A stretch of 64,000 bases of DNA from Talpa occidentalis (GCF_014898055.3 NW_023601433.1:15362141-15426140); one strand, 5' to 3'. Shown: positions 33,004 through 44,539, counted from the first letter of the stretch. A program made the numbers and translations. The notes: generated by a model not told the origin, from the letters alone.

Positions 33004-33539
33004 GGAGGACACACTTGTCACTTATACTCCGCAAACCACATTCTTCTGGGTCACTAGACACAGCAGCAATGAGATCACTTCCTTGGTGTAGGAGTAGGGC
33101 AAAGGGTTTAGGGGAAAGGCAAGAGCACCTCCTTAGCCTCCAGAGCCTCTGTGGATTTTAGTGCCATATACTAAGATGGCATGTATTGGAAAAAGCTTAG
33201 CTTACCCTTTTGGGGGGACTGGTTCTATAGTACCCATGTTCTTCTCAGAAAAGCATTGACTGTCCCCTGGGTTAGCTTAAGAGCCTCTCAGGAGGAAGCA
33301 AAGAGCAGACGCAGGTGAGTTAGGTGCTTATACCTGATAGGACATAGACCCTACCCCTTACCCCCCAGCCAGCAGCACTAGGCATTCAGGGAAGAAAGAG
33401 CAGAAATGAACACTCTTGGAAGGTGCCCCAGACCAGCTGAATCCAGCTCCATGGAGAATCAGGTCCTTTGCTGGCTGTTCAGAAGATTTCTCAACTGGAG
33501 GAGACTTTGAGGGAGAGGGAGACTGGTAAGCTTCATTAA
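33004..33539. other. no recognised gene
   Basis: Mixed composition, nothing recognised. Confidence 0.4.
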
Positions 33540-33677
33540 AGAAATTTCACCAAAAATTGAGGGAAATACTGAATATTGTTAACATCAACAAATAAAAATT
33601 GAGCGGAACATGACAAAGGATGAAATACAATCTCTTCATAAATATAAATAAATTTCTACCATTTAAATATAAATAGG

Positions 33678-33949
33678 AGGGCCTCCCCTGGTGGCGCAGC
33701 AGTTGAGCTCTGGGCTGAGAAGCTGCCCGTGGCCTCTGCAGCGCCGGTTCGATCCCCGGCTGCCAGCGAGGGTCCCACATGGCATGCAGACCTCTCCTGC
33801 TGTGCCCGCTGCTCCCCTCAGCAGTGTATTTCGTCAGTCTGCCTGCTCTGTTCCCTGCTCTGGCTCTGGTGAATCCTCTCACCCTCCTGCGCTTCTGACT
33901 ATACCCCGGTTCTTGTATAAGTAAATAAGTAAATCTTTAAAAAATAAAA
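33678..33949 (+). mobile_element. tRNA-derived SINE in unit A
   Basis: Starts gggcctcccctggtggcgca at 33679, with B box ggttcgatccccgg near 33745. Target duplication aaatataaatagga (33664-33677 and 33950-33963). The uninterrupted version of the target is seen in unit B (aatataaacaggc, about 36694). Confidence 0.93.
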
Positions 33950-34313
33950 AAATATAAATAGGAAAGAATGATAGCATTTTGTCCGCAGGTGGATGGGCAC
34001 ATAATGAGATAACAGGCAGTATGAGCAAGGGTGCTGGAAAGATAACACAGTCCCTTTATACCTTACTTGTGCAAATGTACTTTTGCAAGGATGGTATTTC
34101 TGGAGAGAAATTTGACGAACAGATCAAGTATCATACAAATAATAACCTTGCAAGCCATATTTCACAATTTAAGCATTTTGACTCCCCCAATAAATCACAT
34201 ATAAGTTTTCTCTATAGGATATTAATTGTAGCATGACTTATCGATGATAAAAATTGCCCATACTGTGACTATTAACTTAAGGGGCATAGCTCAATTTAAA
34301 TAGTTAAATTTTG

Positions 34314-34797
34314 GTTTTCTAAATTCCCGCTATGAGTGAGACCATCTGGTATTTTTCTTTTTCTTTCTGGCTTATTTCACTGACCATGATCCGACCAGCA
34401 AAAAGACTAATTATAATAATGTAAAAATCAAAATCAACAAGCAACTATAAACCAGAGACACACTGTGGGGAAGTGGGGAGGCGAGGAGGGATTAGAGTCA
34501 AAATAGGGGGGGTGGGAATTGTATGGGGACTACAACCAAGATGAAAATGCATACATTGTGCAAAAATGAAAAATGATGTAAAAATATATAAAAAATTAAA
34601 AAAAAAGAATGCAGAAGCAAAGAATAGAAAACAGCCTTTTCAATTAAATCAGACATTAGGTTTACAAATCAGTGCAATTATTGTTACTTTTTTTTGTCTT
34701 GGAAAATAGTTACTGTTACAAATAACATGACTGTGAACATAGCATGGGTTTATTTGTAAGTAGCTCAATAAATTAAAAAAAATTAAATTTCTCTAAA
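34314..34797 (+). mobile_element. L1 insertion with 5' inversion and probable 3' transduction
   Basis: It is bounded by a 16-bp target duplication, aaatagttaaattttg (34298-34313 and 34798-34813). The left about 70 bp is antisense L1 text ('tatgagtgagaccatctgg', 'ctttctggcttatttcact'). Next comes sense-strand text with a purine-rich G stretch (34470-34520) like an L1 3' untranslated region, then an A-rich end at about 34590-34607. About 190 bp of unrelated sequence follows, with AATAAA near 34768 and a second A-rich tail. This order is expected for twin priming plus read-through into flanking DNA. Confidence 0.7.
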
Positions 34798-34870
34798 AAA
34801 TAGTTAAATTTTGAAGTTAGAAATTTATCAGCTGGATACTAAACATCCATAATGACATAGCAGGAAGGTC

Positions 34871-36039
34871 AACAATACATCTTATGCAAAGAATGGGAAT
34901 CAACATTTAACACAACATATACTTCCTAGGAGGAGAAAAATCAAAATCTTGAATTTCTTCTGTTTGACTTGCACTTTCTCCCTCAATTGGCAATTTACAT
35001 GCTGATTAAACACTTTATTTTAAGCTCTCTCCTGGGGTCACTGCTTGCTGGCCAAACATTTAATTTTAGCAACATCATCACTGCACTATTTGTGCAACTA
35101 TTTAAACATCTCTTGTTATATTTTGTACCTCTTATTTTATAAACGAGAGGAGATGCAGCCATGAAAGGGCTCTGGCAAAAGACGTCATTCTCATAAGCAT
35201 AATGGGAACCACATGACATAGAGATCTGAAGGGACATTAGCTGCAGTCATATCTGCTTTTCTTCAGTGTGTGCTCCATTGATTAGGAGATTCCAAATTAA
35301 TGATGCTGTTCCTACTGCCAGAAATAAACTTTGAAGATTATGCCTGAAAGGCAAGAATTGATGAGGAAATTGTAATATTCTTTGTATTACGTTTGCAAGG
35401 AGGAATGTGTCTATGCAGAGAACAAATCTTGGAAGGCGATGTAGCAGAATATGAAAATACTGAAATGGTTATTTCTGGATGGTGGGACCACTCTCATCTG
35501 TATTTTCTAAATGTTTGCAAGAGAATGTGATGCCTTTAATTGGATAAATCAGGGTATGTTTATTCTTAAGGGGGAAAGAACAAAACTCACCCTATTAATG
35601 TGGTAAAGTAACTGAATACAAAGATTTGGTGATAATAGGAGGTTGCGCTTTGCTGAGCCTGTTCCAGCTTGTCAAAATTCTTTTTGAAATGTGATCTTCA
35701 GAGGCCAACACAAGTCTCCAGGTGCAGCTGATTCTGGGGGTGCAGGGAGACTAGATGGACTCAGAGACTCTCATGATCATTTGTAGGAATAAGCTCCCTT
35801 GACATTTGAATCACCAGTATTTATCCATTAGTCCTAATTTACGATTCTCTGAGAGCCCTTCAGTTGTATGAAGTCAGCTCGCCTATCTCCTGCTTTTATT
35901 TTTTTCCTAAAATTTACTGATACTCACAATGCACCAGGCATTGGAATATATCATAGACTGTAACACATTTTAAAAACATTTGCTTGAGTTAACATTGCAT
36001 TCTAACATTGCGTATGTTTCTGGTGTGCATCATTATAAA
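34871..36039. other. no recognised gene
   Basis: AT-rich, mostly unassigned. The only frame of note is 80 codons (34995-35237, minus) without motif. Confidence 0.45.
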
Positions 36040-36440
36040 TCAACATCTGTATATACCAAACTAAGTTCACCACAAAAGTACAATTCTATCCTTCACCACA
36101 TAATTGATGCCTTTTACTGAACTTACCTCTCTTCTGTCTTCCTTTGTGATAACCACTAATCAGTCCCATGATCCAAACATTTATTTTTTGTTTTAGTTCA
36201 TTTGTTTGTTTTGCTTATTTATGTATCACCCATGAGTGAAATCATATGAGGTTTGTCTTTCTCAACTGATGCATTTTAGGAACATAATATCCTTTAGCTC
36301 CATCCATGTTGTTGCAAAGGACAGGACTTCATCCTCTTCATAGTAGTATTCCATTGCAAATGTGTGTATACAACATACAATATATATATATAGACATATA
36401 TATATATATATATATCACATCTTCTTTTTCCAGCATCACT
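36040..36440 (-). mobile_element. L1 3' part, antisense, with (TA)n
   Basis: Antisense L1 text: 'cccatgagtgaaatcatatgagg', 'tttagctccatccatgttgttgcaaa', 'agtagtattccattgc'. An AT dinucleotide tract (about 36380-36415) has expanded at the point where old L1 copies read atatatgta. The TA tract is interrupted by agacata. Confidence 0.75.
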
Positions 36441-36589
36441 TTAACATTTTTTAATGACATTAATGCACAGAAAAGTCTCTCATAACAAAGAACAATCCAG
36501 GCCAAAGCATAGCCCTGTTGGGAATGACACAGTCTTCCTAGGGTGATGAGGAATAAAAATTAATAAATGTAAAGTGTTTAGGAGGCCTT

Positions 36590-36900
36590 TGAACCAAGAC
36601 TCCTTTAATAAGGGCTGAATGAATAGAAATTGAGGAAAACACATGAAAGATGAAATACAATCTCCTCATAAATATAAAGAAATTTCTACCGCTTAATATA
36701 AACAGGCAAGGAAGAAAAATCACATTTTTCTTACATCATATTTCACACCTAAGCACTGTGCCCATCGAATAATTTACATTTAAGTTTTCTCTATAGGAAG
36801 ATTTACTGATGATAAAAATTGCCTATACCATAACTATTAATTTAAAGGGCATGGTTAAATTTAAATAGTAAAATTTCTGATGAAGAAAGTCATCAGATGG
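36590..36900 (+). repeat. paralogous unit B (partner of 33540-34870)
   Basis: It carries the same two blocks as unit A without the SINE, without the L1 and without the about 190-bp middle segment. It therefore shows the empty state of both insertion sites. LTR-A copy 3 lies 60 bp to its right. Confidence 0.75.
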
Positions 36901-36961
36901 CTAAAAAGCATCCATTTCCAATCTGAGCTCAAGGAAAGTGTGAATCTTTAATGGGTCCTAG

Positions 36962-37558
36962 TGTAACAGGGTGGTCCCCAGGAAAGGGGGAGGTTCCAGG
37001 TTCCCTGCCCCACCCAAGGGAGGGTGGAGCTGAGCAGGGAGAGAAGAAGCTGCAGAGGAGACTGAGGAAGGAAGGAAGCAGGATGGAGCCAGGAGACCTG
37101 GAGGAGGCACATGGAGCCTAGAGACACATGAAGAAACTGCGCTTGTCTTTTGGTCATGGACTGGATGACACAGATGTGGGTGAGACCCGTGGGGAGGAGA
37201 CAATGGCGGGTTTTGTCTTGATTTTGATTTTGCTCTTTTCCTCCCGGACTTGTCTGGTTGTTTCTGACCCTTTTCTGTGGGTCCCCACTGGAAGATGCTT
37301 TAGACTCGTGGCAGGCTTTGGGGCCTTGCTCTGGACCAATCCCACTTGGATGGACTTTTACCCAGGAGGGGACGGGTAACTTTGGGTGCTTGATTTAGAA
37401 ACTAGATTCTTTGCCTTTCCTGTATTGTTTCCTAATTGTGTTAAAGTTCCTTCCCATTAAAGTCTCATATGTTTTGTGTTGATGCAGCGGATGGCAGAAC
37501 CCATTTAGAGCAGGCAGGTTTGGGGGTTCTGGGGTGCCCCTCTCCCTGCCCTGTAACA
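36962..37558 (+). mobile_element. solo LTR, family LTR-A (copy 3)
   Basis: It begins tgtaacagggtggtcccc and ends ctgccctgtaaca. A perfect 4-bp target duplication ctag (36958-36961 and 37559-37562). A 10-bp internal duplication ggttccaggttcc (about 36991-37003) makes it slightly longer than the other two. It is the most diverged of the three copies. Confidence 0.94.
37203..37379 (+). other. 58-codon reading frame inside LTR-A copy 3
   Basis: It has the same frame and exact length as in copies 1 and 2. Here the frame is also open upstream to an earlier ATG at 37128, which is ACG or CGG in the other copies. About ten of 58 residues differ from copy 1. The hydrophobic start and the DPFLWVPTG segment are kept. 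Confidence 0.35.
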
Positions 37559-37562
37559 CTAG

Positions 37563-37859
37563 GATTTCAGGATGGGCTGAAACAGGTTTCTCTCATTTCT
37601 TGCACCAAACTTCATGTAGACATGCAATTTCACATTTCACTCGGGTGGCTTAGAGACATTCCAACCTAGTATGGGCACAGATCCCCCTGGAAAATAGTCC
37701 CCAGTGCAGTCAGGGCAGGAGGAGGGTGCAGCCAGGGGAAGAAGACAGTTGACCATCTGGTGGGGAACAGCCACTCCCAGTTCTCTCAAATTCTAAGCAG
37801 AAAGACAACTAGATAGCTGACTACATAGCCGACTAAAGAACTGAGGCTGTTGGGGTGGG
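37563..37859. other. no recognised gene
   Basis: Nothing recognised. The 37781-37845 stretch has several small repeats of 'ctagatagctgac' type. Confidence 0.4.
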
Positions 37860-38370
37860 GTGCAAGGAGAGGGGAGGAGTCACGTGAGGGGGAGGGGAAA
37901 ACAGGGCAAGATAAGGGGTGGGGGGAGGGAGGGGAAAGTGGGGAGCAAGCACAAAGGACTACGGGAAGGGCTGTGGGTGTTTTGGTGATGGGTGTGATGT
38001 GGCAGCAGCACTCGAGGGGGAGATCCTAGACTTCTTATACACAAACAACCTGGAAAGCCCATGTTATAGCAAAAAATAAAACTTGAAAAAGAAATGGTTG
38101 GAGCACACTTAAGATTAATTTCACTAACCCAGGGAGGGGTTAGTGGGTAGAGAGCAGAATGGGGTATGGTGGGGTGCTTCGGTGGTGGGGTCACCATAGA
38201 TGGCAGGGGGGTGGGGTGGGGGATGGGAAGTGGGGGAGATGGGGGTGGGGGATGGGAGGTGGGGAGATGGGGTGGGGGATGGGGAGTAGGGAATGGGAGG
38301 TGGGGGAGATGAGGATGGGGTGGGGGAGATGGGGGTGGGGTGGGAAGATGGGGGTGCGGTGGGGGAGGAA
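37860..38370 (+). repeat. G-rich minisatellite with quadruplex potential
   Basis: Two G-rich tracts (37853-37950 and 38146-38365). The second is built of irregular units mixing gggggagatgggggtgggg and ggatgggaggtggggagatg. Pyrimidines are nearly absent from the plus strand except T. The minus strand therefore reads as a long proline/histidine-rich frame (37880-38383), which is not a gene. Confidence 0.9.
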
Positions 38371-41300
38371 CCTGTACTTGCAACTTGGAAACCAGTGAAG
38401 TGCATTTGAATTAGGCACTAAAAAAAGTAGACAATTACACATTTTATAAAGGAAATGTGGATTTTCCTGTCTTCACGTCTGGAGCTGGCTGTGACTTACA
38501 GGGGCAGCAGGCTACCATTTCCACACCAATGGTGACTGTTCTCAGCGGGAAATCCAGGCCAAAAGCAAACCAAAGGAGCTCTTAGCCTGCACCTGTGTCT
38601 CTCCAGGGGAGCCTGTGATCCCAGCAGTTTCTCTGGGACTCCCTGCCCCCCTCCCTGGCACAGCCAGCCTTATCTTTGCTAATTAAAACGCTTGCATCAT
38701 GACTGTAGCTTTCTCTTGGGAACATGGGAAGTTCTTCCTTACGCAAGAAATTGGATGATCCAGGACAGAAATAGCTTTCTTTGAAAGTACTCAGCGTGTT
38801 TGGGGCTCTGGGAAATTTTACATCTTAAAATAAGACTGCAGTTGCCCGTCTGGTTCCGGAGGGCCTGTCCAGGGTGGCAGTTGCCAGGGTGGAGAGCGAG
38901 TGGCTGAAGTGCCTGTGTCCATGTCCAAGCAGCGAGGAAGCCTTGCTGGGCCGCACACCGCTTGCCAGCACTGGAACTGCCAGGCTCCCCTCCAGGGGAA
39001 GGTGTGGAGAGGCCTAGAGGCCTCCACAGAACCCACATATTTTCCCATCTTAAAGGGGGATTGTGCTGGTACTGGGGGGTGGGGCACCTACATGAGGTGA
39101 GGCGCTACCTCTCCTGTTCCCAAACCGCAGCAAAGCACAGCACACGGGTTGGGAGTCACATGGCGGTGCCCCTGAAGGGCTCTCTGGAATCTCAGAACCA
39201 CAGGCAGGAACAGACTTGGAGCACACACTCTGGGGGTGCACCACCGCTACCCCCCTTCTCCTCTCCTTCTGCACACCTATCAGGAATTATTCAGCGCCCC
39301 CGATGTAGGAGCCAGCACACTGATTCTTGCAAGGGGCTCTTAAAAGCTACTGTAGCTTCAAAGTTACAGCTCCCCCCAAAATGCTTAGATGGACTTTTCC
39401 CAAGATGCCCAGATGTCCCAAGATGTCCAGAGCTGGCTTTTTCCAGCACATGTGACCTTAGTATGTAGGGCTAAGTTTGAAGGAAGCTCTGGAGTCTCAG
39501 GAGAAACTCTTGCCATCGTCTTTAAGGCTATAGATCACCTACATTTAGGGAAATCTCCAGAAATAATCATTTTATTACAGAAACCGATCATTAGGAAAGG
39601 CAAACATCTAGAGGCAAACATTTGTCCTAGGAAGTGCTCCTCTCCTGGTTCATGAGACGCTCCCCTGGTCCTCGATGGCAGGCCCCTAATCCTTAGCATA
39701 GACTCAAACCCCGGTTTGCCCCATTTCTTCAAAATTTATAGCCACTGTAAATTCTCCACACGTACGTAATTAAATTGGCTCTTTCCTCCTACTCATCCGT
39801 CTGATGTTAATTTGTTTGCTCATCCAACCTGAGAAGAGCCCAGTGGGGTGGGAGCTGTTCCCTGTACCCCGACACTACCTGTGCTAATATTTGCCTGAAA
39901 ACTGATGACTATTTCCTAGCAATGTGCTCATTGCAGGGTGCAGCCGAGGAGACACGGCCTCTGTCACACTCAGGCCCAGGGACAGTCCTTCCTGGTGGCG
40001 CCTCCTACTCACCGCCCCCCCCAGGGTCTATAATCCCACACCTCCTGGGCCCCACACCTACTTTTTGAGGGGCAAGACAAAGGAGAGCCATAGGTGTCAC
40101 CCGAAGGGCTGGCAGTGCTTCCTGTCCTGAGGCCAGGGCATTCATGCACAGCTGCTTCTCACCACCCAGGCTCGAGACCGAGTCTCTTCCCTTCCTTTAA
40201 TTCTCTCTCCTTCAGCTAAATCACTCCCTTCCAGGCATCTGTCTCTCCCAAACAGCATTGCTACCCGCTTGTTGCTCTCAGGATGAATTCTTCCATGCAT
40301 TTTTGAACTTGGTCCTTCCTCCCTTTGGAATTCCAGTTGATGCAGCCTGCCGGTGATGCCTCTGTGTGTGTGTGGTTAGCATAAACTGATGTCTGATTGT
40401 TGTGCAAACAGGCATGGGGCAGGTTCACTTTGATTTGGGCAGATGGAGAAGAGAGTCCTGGAGCTCTTCTTGGATTTTTTAGGCTTTAATGCTCTGCCAA
40501 GGAACCAGGACACAGACACACCAGGCAGGGAGGCTGGCACGCCAAGGAGGTAGGCGATGGTTGGGCAGGGGGTTGCTGGGAGGCAGGCAGTTATCTGAGC
40601 CTCCCAGCCCCTCAGGAATCTTTATGCTTTTTCTCTGTGCTCGCTCTGGCATTCTCTCGTGGTCTCACCTCTTCTGTAGTCACGCTGCTTGTCCTCTTGT
40701 AGCCATCACCTGTCTCTGAGCACCACCACCCTATAGCCCTGGCCTCTAGGCTCAGCTGTACACACTTACCCATGCCCATACCCATATCCATATCCACGTG
40801 TCCACAATCAGGCACATGTGCCCCTCACCCACACTCCCAAGCACCTTTGTATTAAAACTATCAAGGCCGCAGGTGATAGATAGAGGCTAATGGTGCAAAA
40901 AGTCTGATCAATTCACTTACCGGACACTGGTCTTCACCCAAGCCCTGGTGGAGGGTTGTAGAGGGTAAGGAGTTCTGCTAAGGGTCTGTGACAGGTAGGA
41001 CACAACTCCAAGGTGGAGTGGTTCTTTAATGCTGAGCACAGGTCAGTGTTTGTGGGTAAACTGGGGGATCTTTCTTCAGCCCATCAGGAAGGCAAACTGT
41101 GCAGAGGTGTGGACTGTGCTGTGAGCAACAGTGCCATCTAGTGGTGCAGCATAGTCTGCATCGCTAATTACAGGACAGAAGGAGTTGCTGGAAAAATCCA
41201 AAGAGAATGCAGTCCTGTCTTGACTTCCGCTAGCTGCAGAACTCCTTATGGGGTAAACATTGGATAAAAAAATGGCTTAGCTCCAAATATTGCTTTGATT

Positions 41301-41540
41301 TTCATTTGGATCCTTTCCTAGACTTTAAGATGTAACTGTCGTCAAATATCTAGCTCTGTGTACATCTTTCTCTGAAATTGTCTTATTTGTGAAAAGAAAA
41401 AAAGGAGCTAATGTTTTTAAAATGAAATCACCCTTCAATTACTTGTTACCTGTATGGTAGCCATTGCCAAGAGGCCGTTTTTGGGAAAATTTCATAAAGA
41501 AAAATTTTTCTTTCCATATTTGTTTTCGATAGAAAGATTT
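38371..41540. other. no recognised gene; GC-richer stretch
   Basis: A relatively GC-rich 3-kb region with little recognisable repeat content. A plus frame of 168 codons (38962-39468) overlaps several others on both strands and has no domain I know. CpG density does not look like an island. A short TG run lies at about 40363-40373. This is the best place to look for a missed exon or lncRNA, but nothing in it is supported. Confidence 0.4.
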
Positions 41541-43434
41541 TCTAAGAAATGAGCAAGCTCTGTGTACAAATCAAAGACCCAATCGTCAAACACTTGAGAT
41601 ATTTAAGAAGAGCAAACATGGATGCACTGGTAGGTGTGAAGGAGGGTGGGTTGCCCTGGTGTTCAGGGGCTATTGTGGTCATGGAAGGCAGAGGAAGGGC
41701 CCTAGCTAGGAGGAGGAGGCAGCCCGAGGCAGTCCAGGTATCATACAAGGAGGGTAAGGGAGGGGAAGTCAACAAACAAGACAGAAAGCCTGGATCCCAC
41801 TTCTTACAATTTCAGAAGACAAAATATCCCCCATCCCATGTGAGCTGTCCTTACCCATACATTTTTAGCTACTTAATTCATAAAGAGAGTTCTAATGTTG
41901 ATGTGAGAACAAATTAAGTCTCTAATGTATTTGGTAGGTTAGACACTAGAAGTTCTAATTAAATTTATTTCTAATGACATTAAGCTCTCAGCCAAAGAAA
42001 CATTTCCATCCCAAAGCAGCATTTGCAGTGAGAGGATTTTGAAAGTAAAGATGGACTCTATTCCAGCTCTGGGAATGATGTAAAAATCCAGAAAAGCAGC
42101 TAGAAGGTTTGGTATCCTGATGACATGGCCATTTGTCAAAGATTCCTAAAGAATGTTCACTGACATTCTAAATGTGTGTCATGATTCCATTTCCTTCAAA
42201 CTTGTGGCTTTCCCATGAACAATCTTCCTTGTAAAAATAAATTTAATTTGACATCCTCCCAGTCAGAATAACACAATGTTCTGTGCCAATGTGAGAGTCC
42301 ACTGTAGGGTAGTTGGGGGGCTAATAGAGCTTTGGACAAGGAAGAGCTACCAAGTGGACATTTGAAAATGAAACCAGTTCTATATGAGGCAGAATGTGTA
42401 TCTTACAAAAAAGAAAAAATCATCTCCTAATTTCCCCCCAGTTTGTTTGCATCTGATCTATTATGCCATCATTGTAACAAGATATATGTCTCCAGCCCAG
42501 TGACTTTATCAGGAAATAACTTTTAGTGACACAAACCAAGAATTTTATAGTGATTGAGAATTAGATGTCAAACTGGCCTGGAAATGAATACAGTTGAGCA
42601 ATTTAACAATATAAATATCCAGTGTTTATCTTTTAACGAATTTTAATTCCCCAGGAAATCTCATTATCTCATCTTTCATTTTTATTTGAGGAAATAAAAT
42701 CCTACTTGTTTGAAAAGATTTGGATCCAGAAAGGTCAAGCAGATCCATTCTGATTCCTGTCCAAGTCACTCCCCCAACCAACCCCAGCTCAGTACCCCTC
42801 CTCTGCTCTCCCACCCTCTGCATTCTCTCCCAGCACCCACGCACAGGCAGAAGCCCTGTTCCTTGTCTCGGGTGAGGTCCCTTGCTGTCTCCCGAGAACC
42901 CTCAGGGTGCTATTAGGCTAAATAAATATCTATCTTTCATCAACATATACTCTTTCATAAGTCTCTACAGATCTTATCTAGACTAATGAACAATAACTTA
43001 ATTGAAAAGTATCACTGAGCTAGTGGTGTTTTTTATTCTTTTTACAACCTTCAAGTAAAGGCTCCTAAAAGCACACCCTCCACACTAATACCAGAAACAT
43101 TTGCCTGCCACTGTCCTGGCATCTGATTTTAAACACAATCCCAATCTATAATGTGACTTCCAAATCATTTTGATAGTCTGTACATTGTAAATCATTATCT
43201 GCCACTTTGGCCTGTGGTTTTATGACAAAGGAATGGTTGTGCTCATGACCTTTGGCGGCTGGTCATCAGGAACATACGACCTAATGGGCATCGCAGCAAA
43301 ACCGCGCAACTTGGGTGAAGTCTGTGCCCCTGGAGAGCGTCTACAGCCACACTCATAGCATCTTAGAGTCCAGGTGTGTTGTGTCACAAGTATTTGTGGG
43401 TCACACCAGGCTTCCCTCTGAAAGTCCCTTGAAG
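41541..43434. other. no recognised gene
   Basis: A plus frame at 41549-41917 (122 codons) and a minus frame at 43220-43582 (the latter running into an LTR) lack recognisable motifs. Otherwise AT-rich, unassigned sequence. Confidence 0.4.
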
Positions 43435-43438
43435 AGGG

Positions 43439-44269
43439 TGTAGGGCAAATGATTTTCAGGCTTTTCTGCCCTCCTGCAATTAGGATTGCCCTGCCTAATG
43501 GGCACCTGCATTTTGTTACATTGTTATAAGTTATATTGTTTATTTCTGTGGGCCATGGCTGCTGTATTGATACATTCCCCAAAAAAAGCAGAGGCAGGAG
43601 AGAGAAGGGAGGAAAGCAAGCAGAGAAGCCCAGAGGCTGGCTGGCTTCCTGGTCCCTCTGGCCCCCCTGCCTGCTGTGTACCTAGTTGCTGCACTACATG
43701 TGAAAGCTCAATAAAAGACTGTGTAGGGTCAGGAAAAATGTCAGGCTTTTCTGCCCTCCTGTCATCAGGATAGATGATAGATCCTTGTGGTCCTGAATGC
43801 ATGCCTGATGGCGGCATCTGGAATAGGGTGTGGGCATAGGTAGGTGGGATTCACCTGGGCTAAGACTGGGCTTTTAAGGGTGGCGTCCCAGGGATGCCAG
43901 CAGAAGCCAAAAGAGAAGCTGAGAAAGAAGCAGCAGAAGCTGGAAGAGAGGCTGAGAGAGAAGCAAGAGAAGCAGAAGCTGAGAGAAGGCCGGAGAGTCC
44001 AGAGTGAAGACCTGCTGGGGGCTGGGAGGCCTGCCAGCCTACCGGCCCCCCAGCACCCCTGCCTGCTGTGTACCTGGTAATCCCAATAAAAACCTGCAAA
44101 ACCACTGAGGACTCTGACTCCTCCTTTACCCGGTCTGCTGGATCCTAGAAACCTGCCCCGTGTCCATTCCTGCCACTATAGCCTGGGAAAGCCACTGAGG
44201 GCCCCAGGACTCCTCCTTTACCCAGTCTGCTCGAATCATTATCCTGTTCTGTGCCTTCCTGGCACTACA
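43439..44269 (+). mobile_element. solo LTR, family LTR-C (copy 2, split by a relative)
   Basis: It starts tgtagggcaaatgattttc and ends ccttcctggcactaca. A perfect 4-bp target duplication aggg (43435-43438 and 44270-44273). It is interrupted at 43722-44180 by a second LTR-C, just after its AATAAA signal. Without the insert it is 372 bp, comparable to the 393-bp copy at 5886. Confidence 0.85.
43722..44180 (+). mobile_element. LTR-C-like LTR nested in another LTR-C
   Basis: It starts tgtagggtcaggaaaaatg and ends tgccactata (a decayed ctaca end). Flanks gactg (43717-43721) and gcctg (44181-44185) agree at four of five positions, a decayed target duplication. The middle holds a purine-rich run of gagaagc/agaagct units (43905-43990) absent from the host LTR. 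AATAAA lies near 44085. Confidence 0.8.
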
Positions 44270-44539
44270 AGGGTTATCTCAGGAATCTTAGTTGACTGGA
44301 CAGGGATGAGGCTGAGCCTGGTAGTCAGGAGTGCTGTCTTCCCTGGAATAGGATGCAGAGTCAGGGGAAGCTCTAGCTCCTCTCACCTTGACAGTGAGAG
44401 GCCTCCTACTCCGTTATGCTGGAGTTAGAATATTACAGTTCCTCGAGGACAGTAGTGGTTAAAGCATTGAAACTGGAGCGAATTAACAGGAGAAACTTCC
44501 TCAAATCAGAGGTTGTCCCTGTGATGTGACTAAATTTTT

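Larger units (their letters stand above)
33540..34870 (+). repeat. paralogous unit A (old duplicated sequence)
   Basis: Two blocks align with 36590-36900: 'tgaaatacaatctcttcataaatataaa' with 'aaatttctacc' (33620-33660), and 'aagttttctctatagga...gatgataaaaattgcc' to 'aatttaaatagttaaatttt' (34200-34312). Relative to the partner, unit A has a SINE, an L1 and about 190 bp of extra sequence before 34140. The two could be an old local duplication or two copies of an old repeat. Confidence 0.75.

Noticed and set aside
37880..38383. Long proline/histidine-rich minus-strand reading frame
   Set aside because: It is the complement of the G-rich minisatellite. Frames are open on both strands only because stop codons cannot occur in such sequence.
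38962..39468. 168-codon plus-strand frame
   Set aside because: Overlapping frames on both strands, no domain, no splice or promoter support, ordinary length for GC-richer non-coding DNA.
43844..44080. Frame with a Lys/Glu/Gln-rich, coiled-coil-like protein
   Set aside because: It is the purine-rich repeat of the nested LTR. Low complexity and location explain it.
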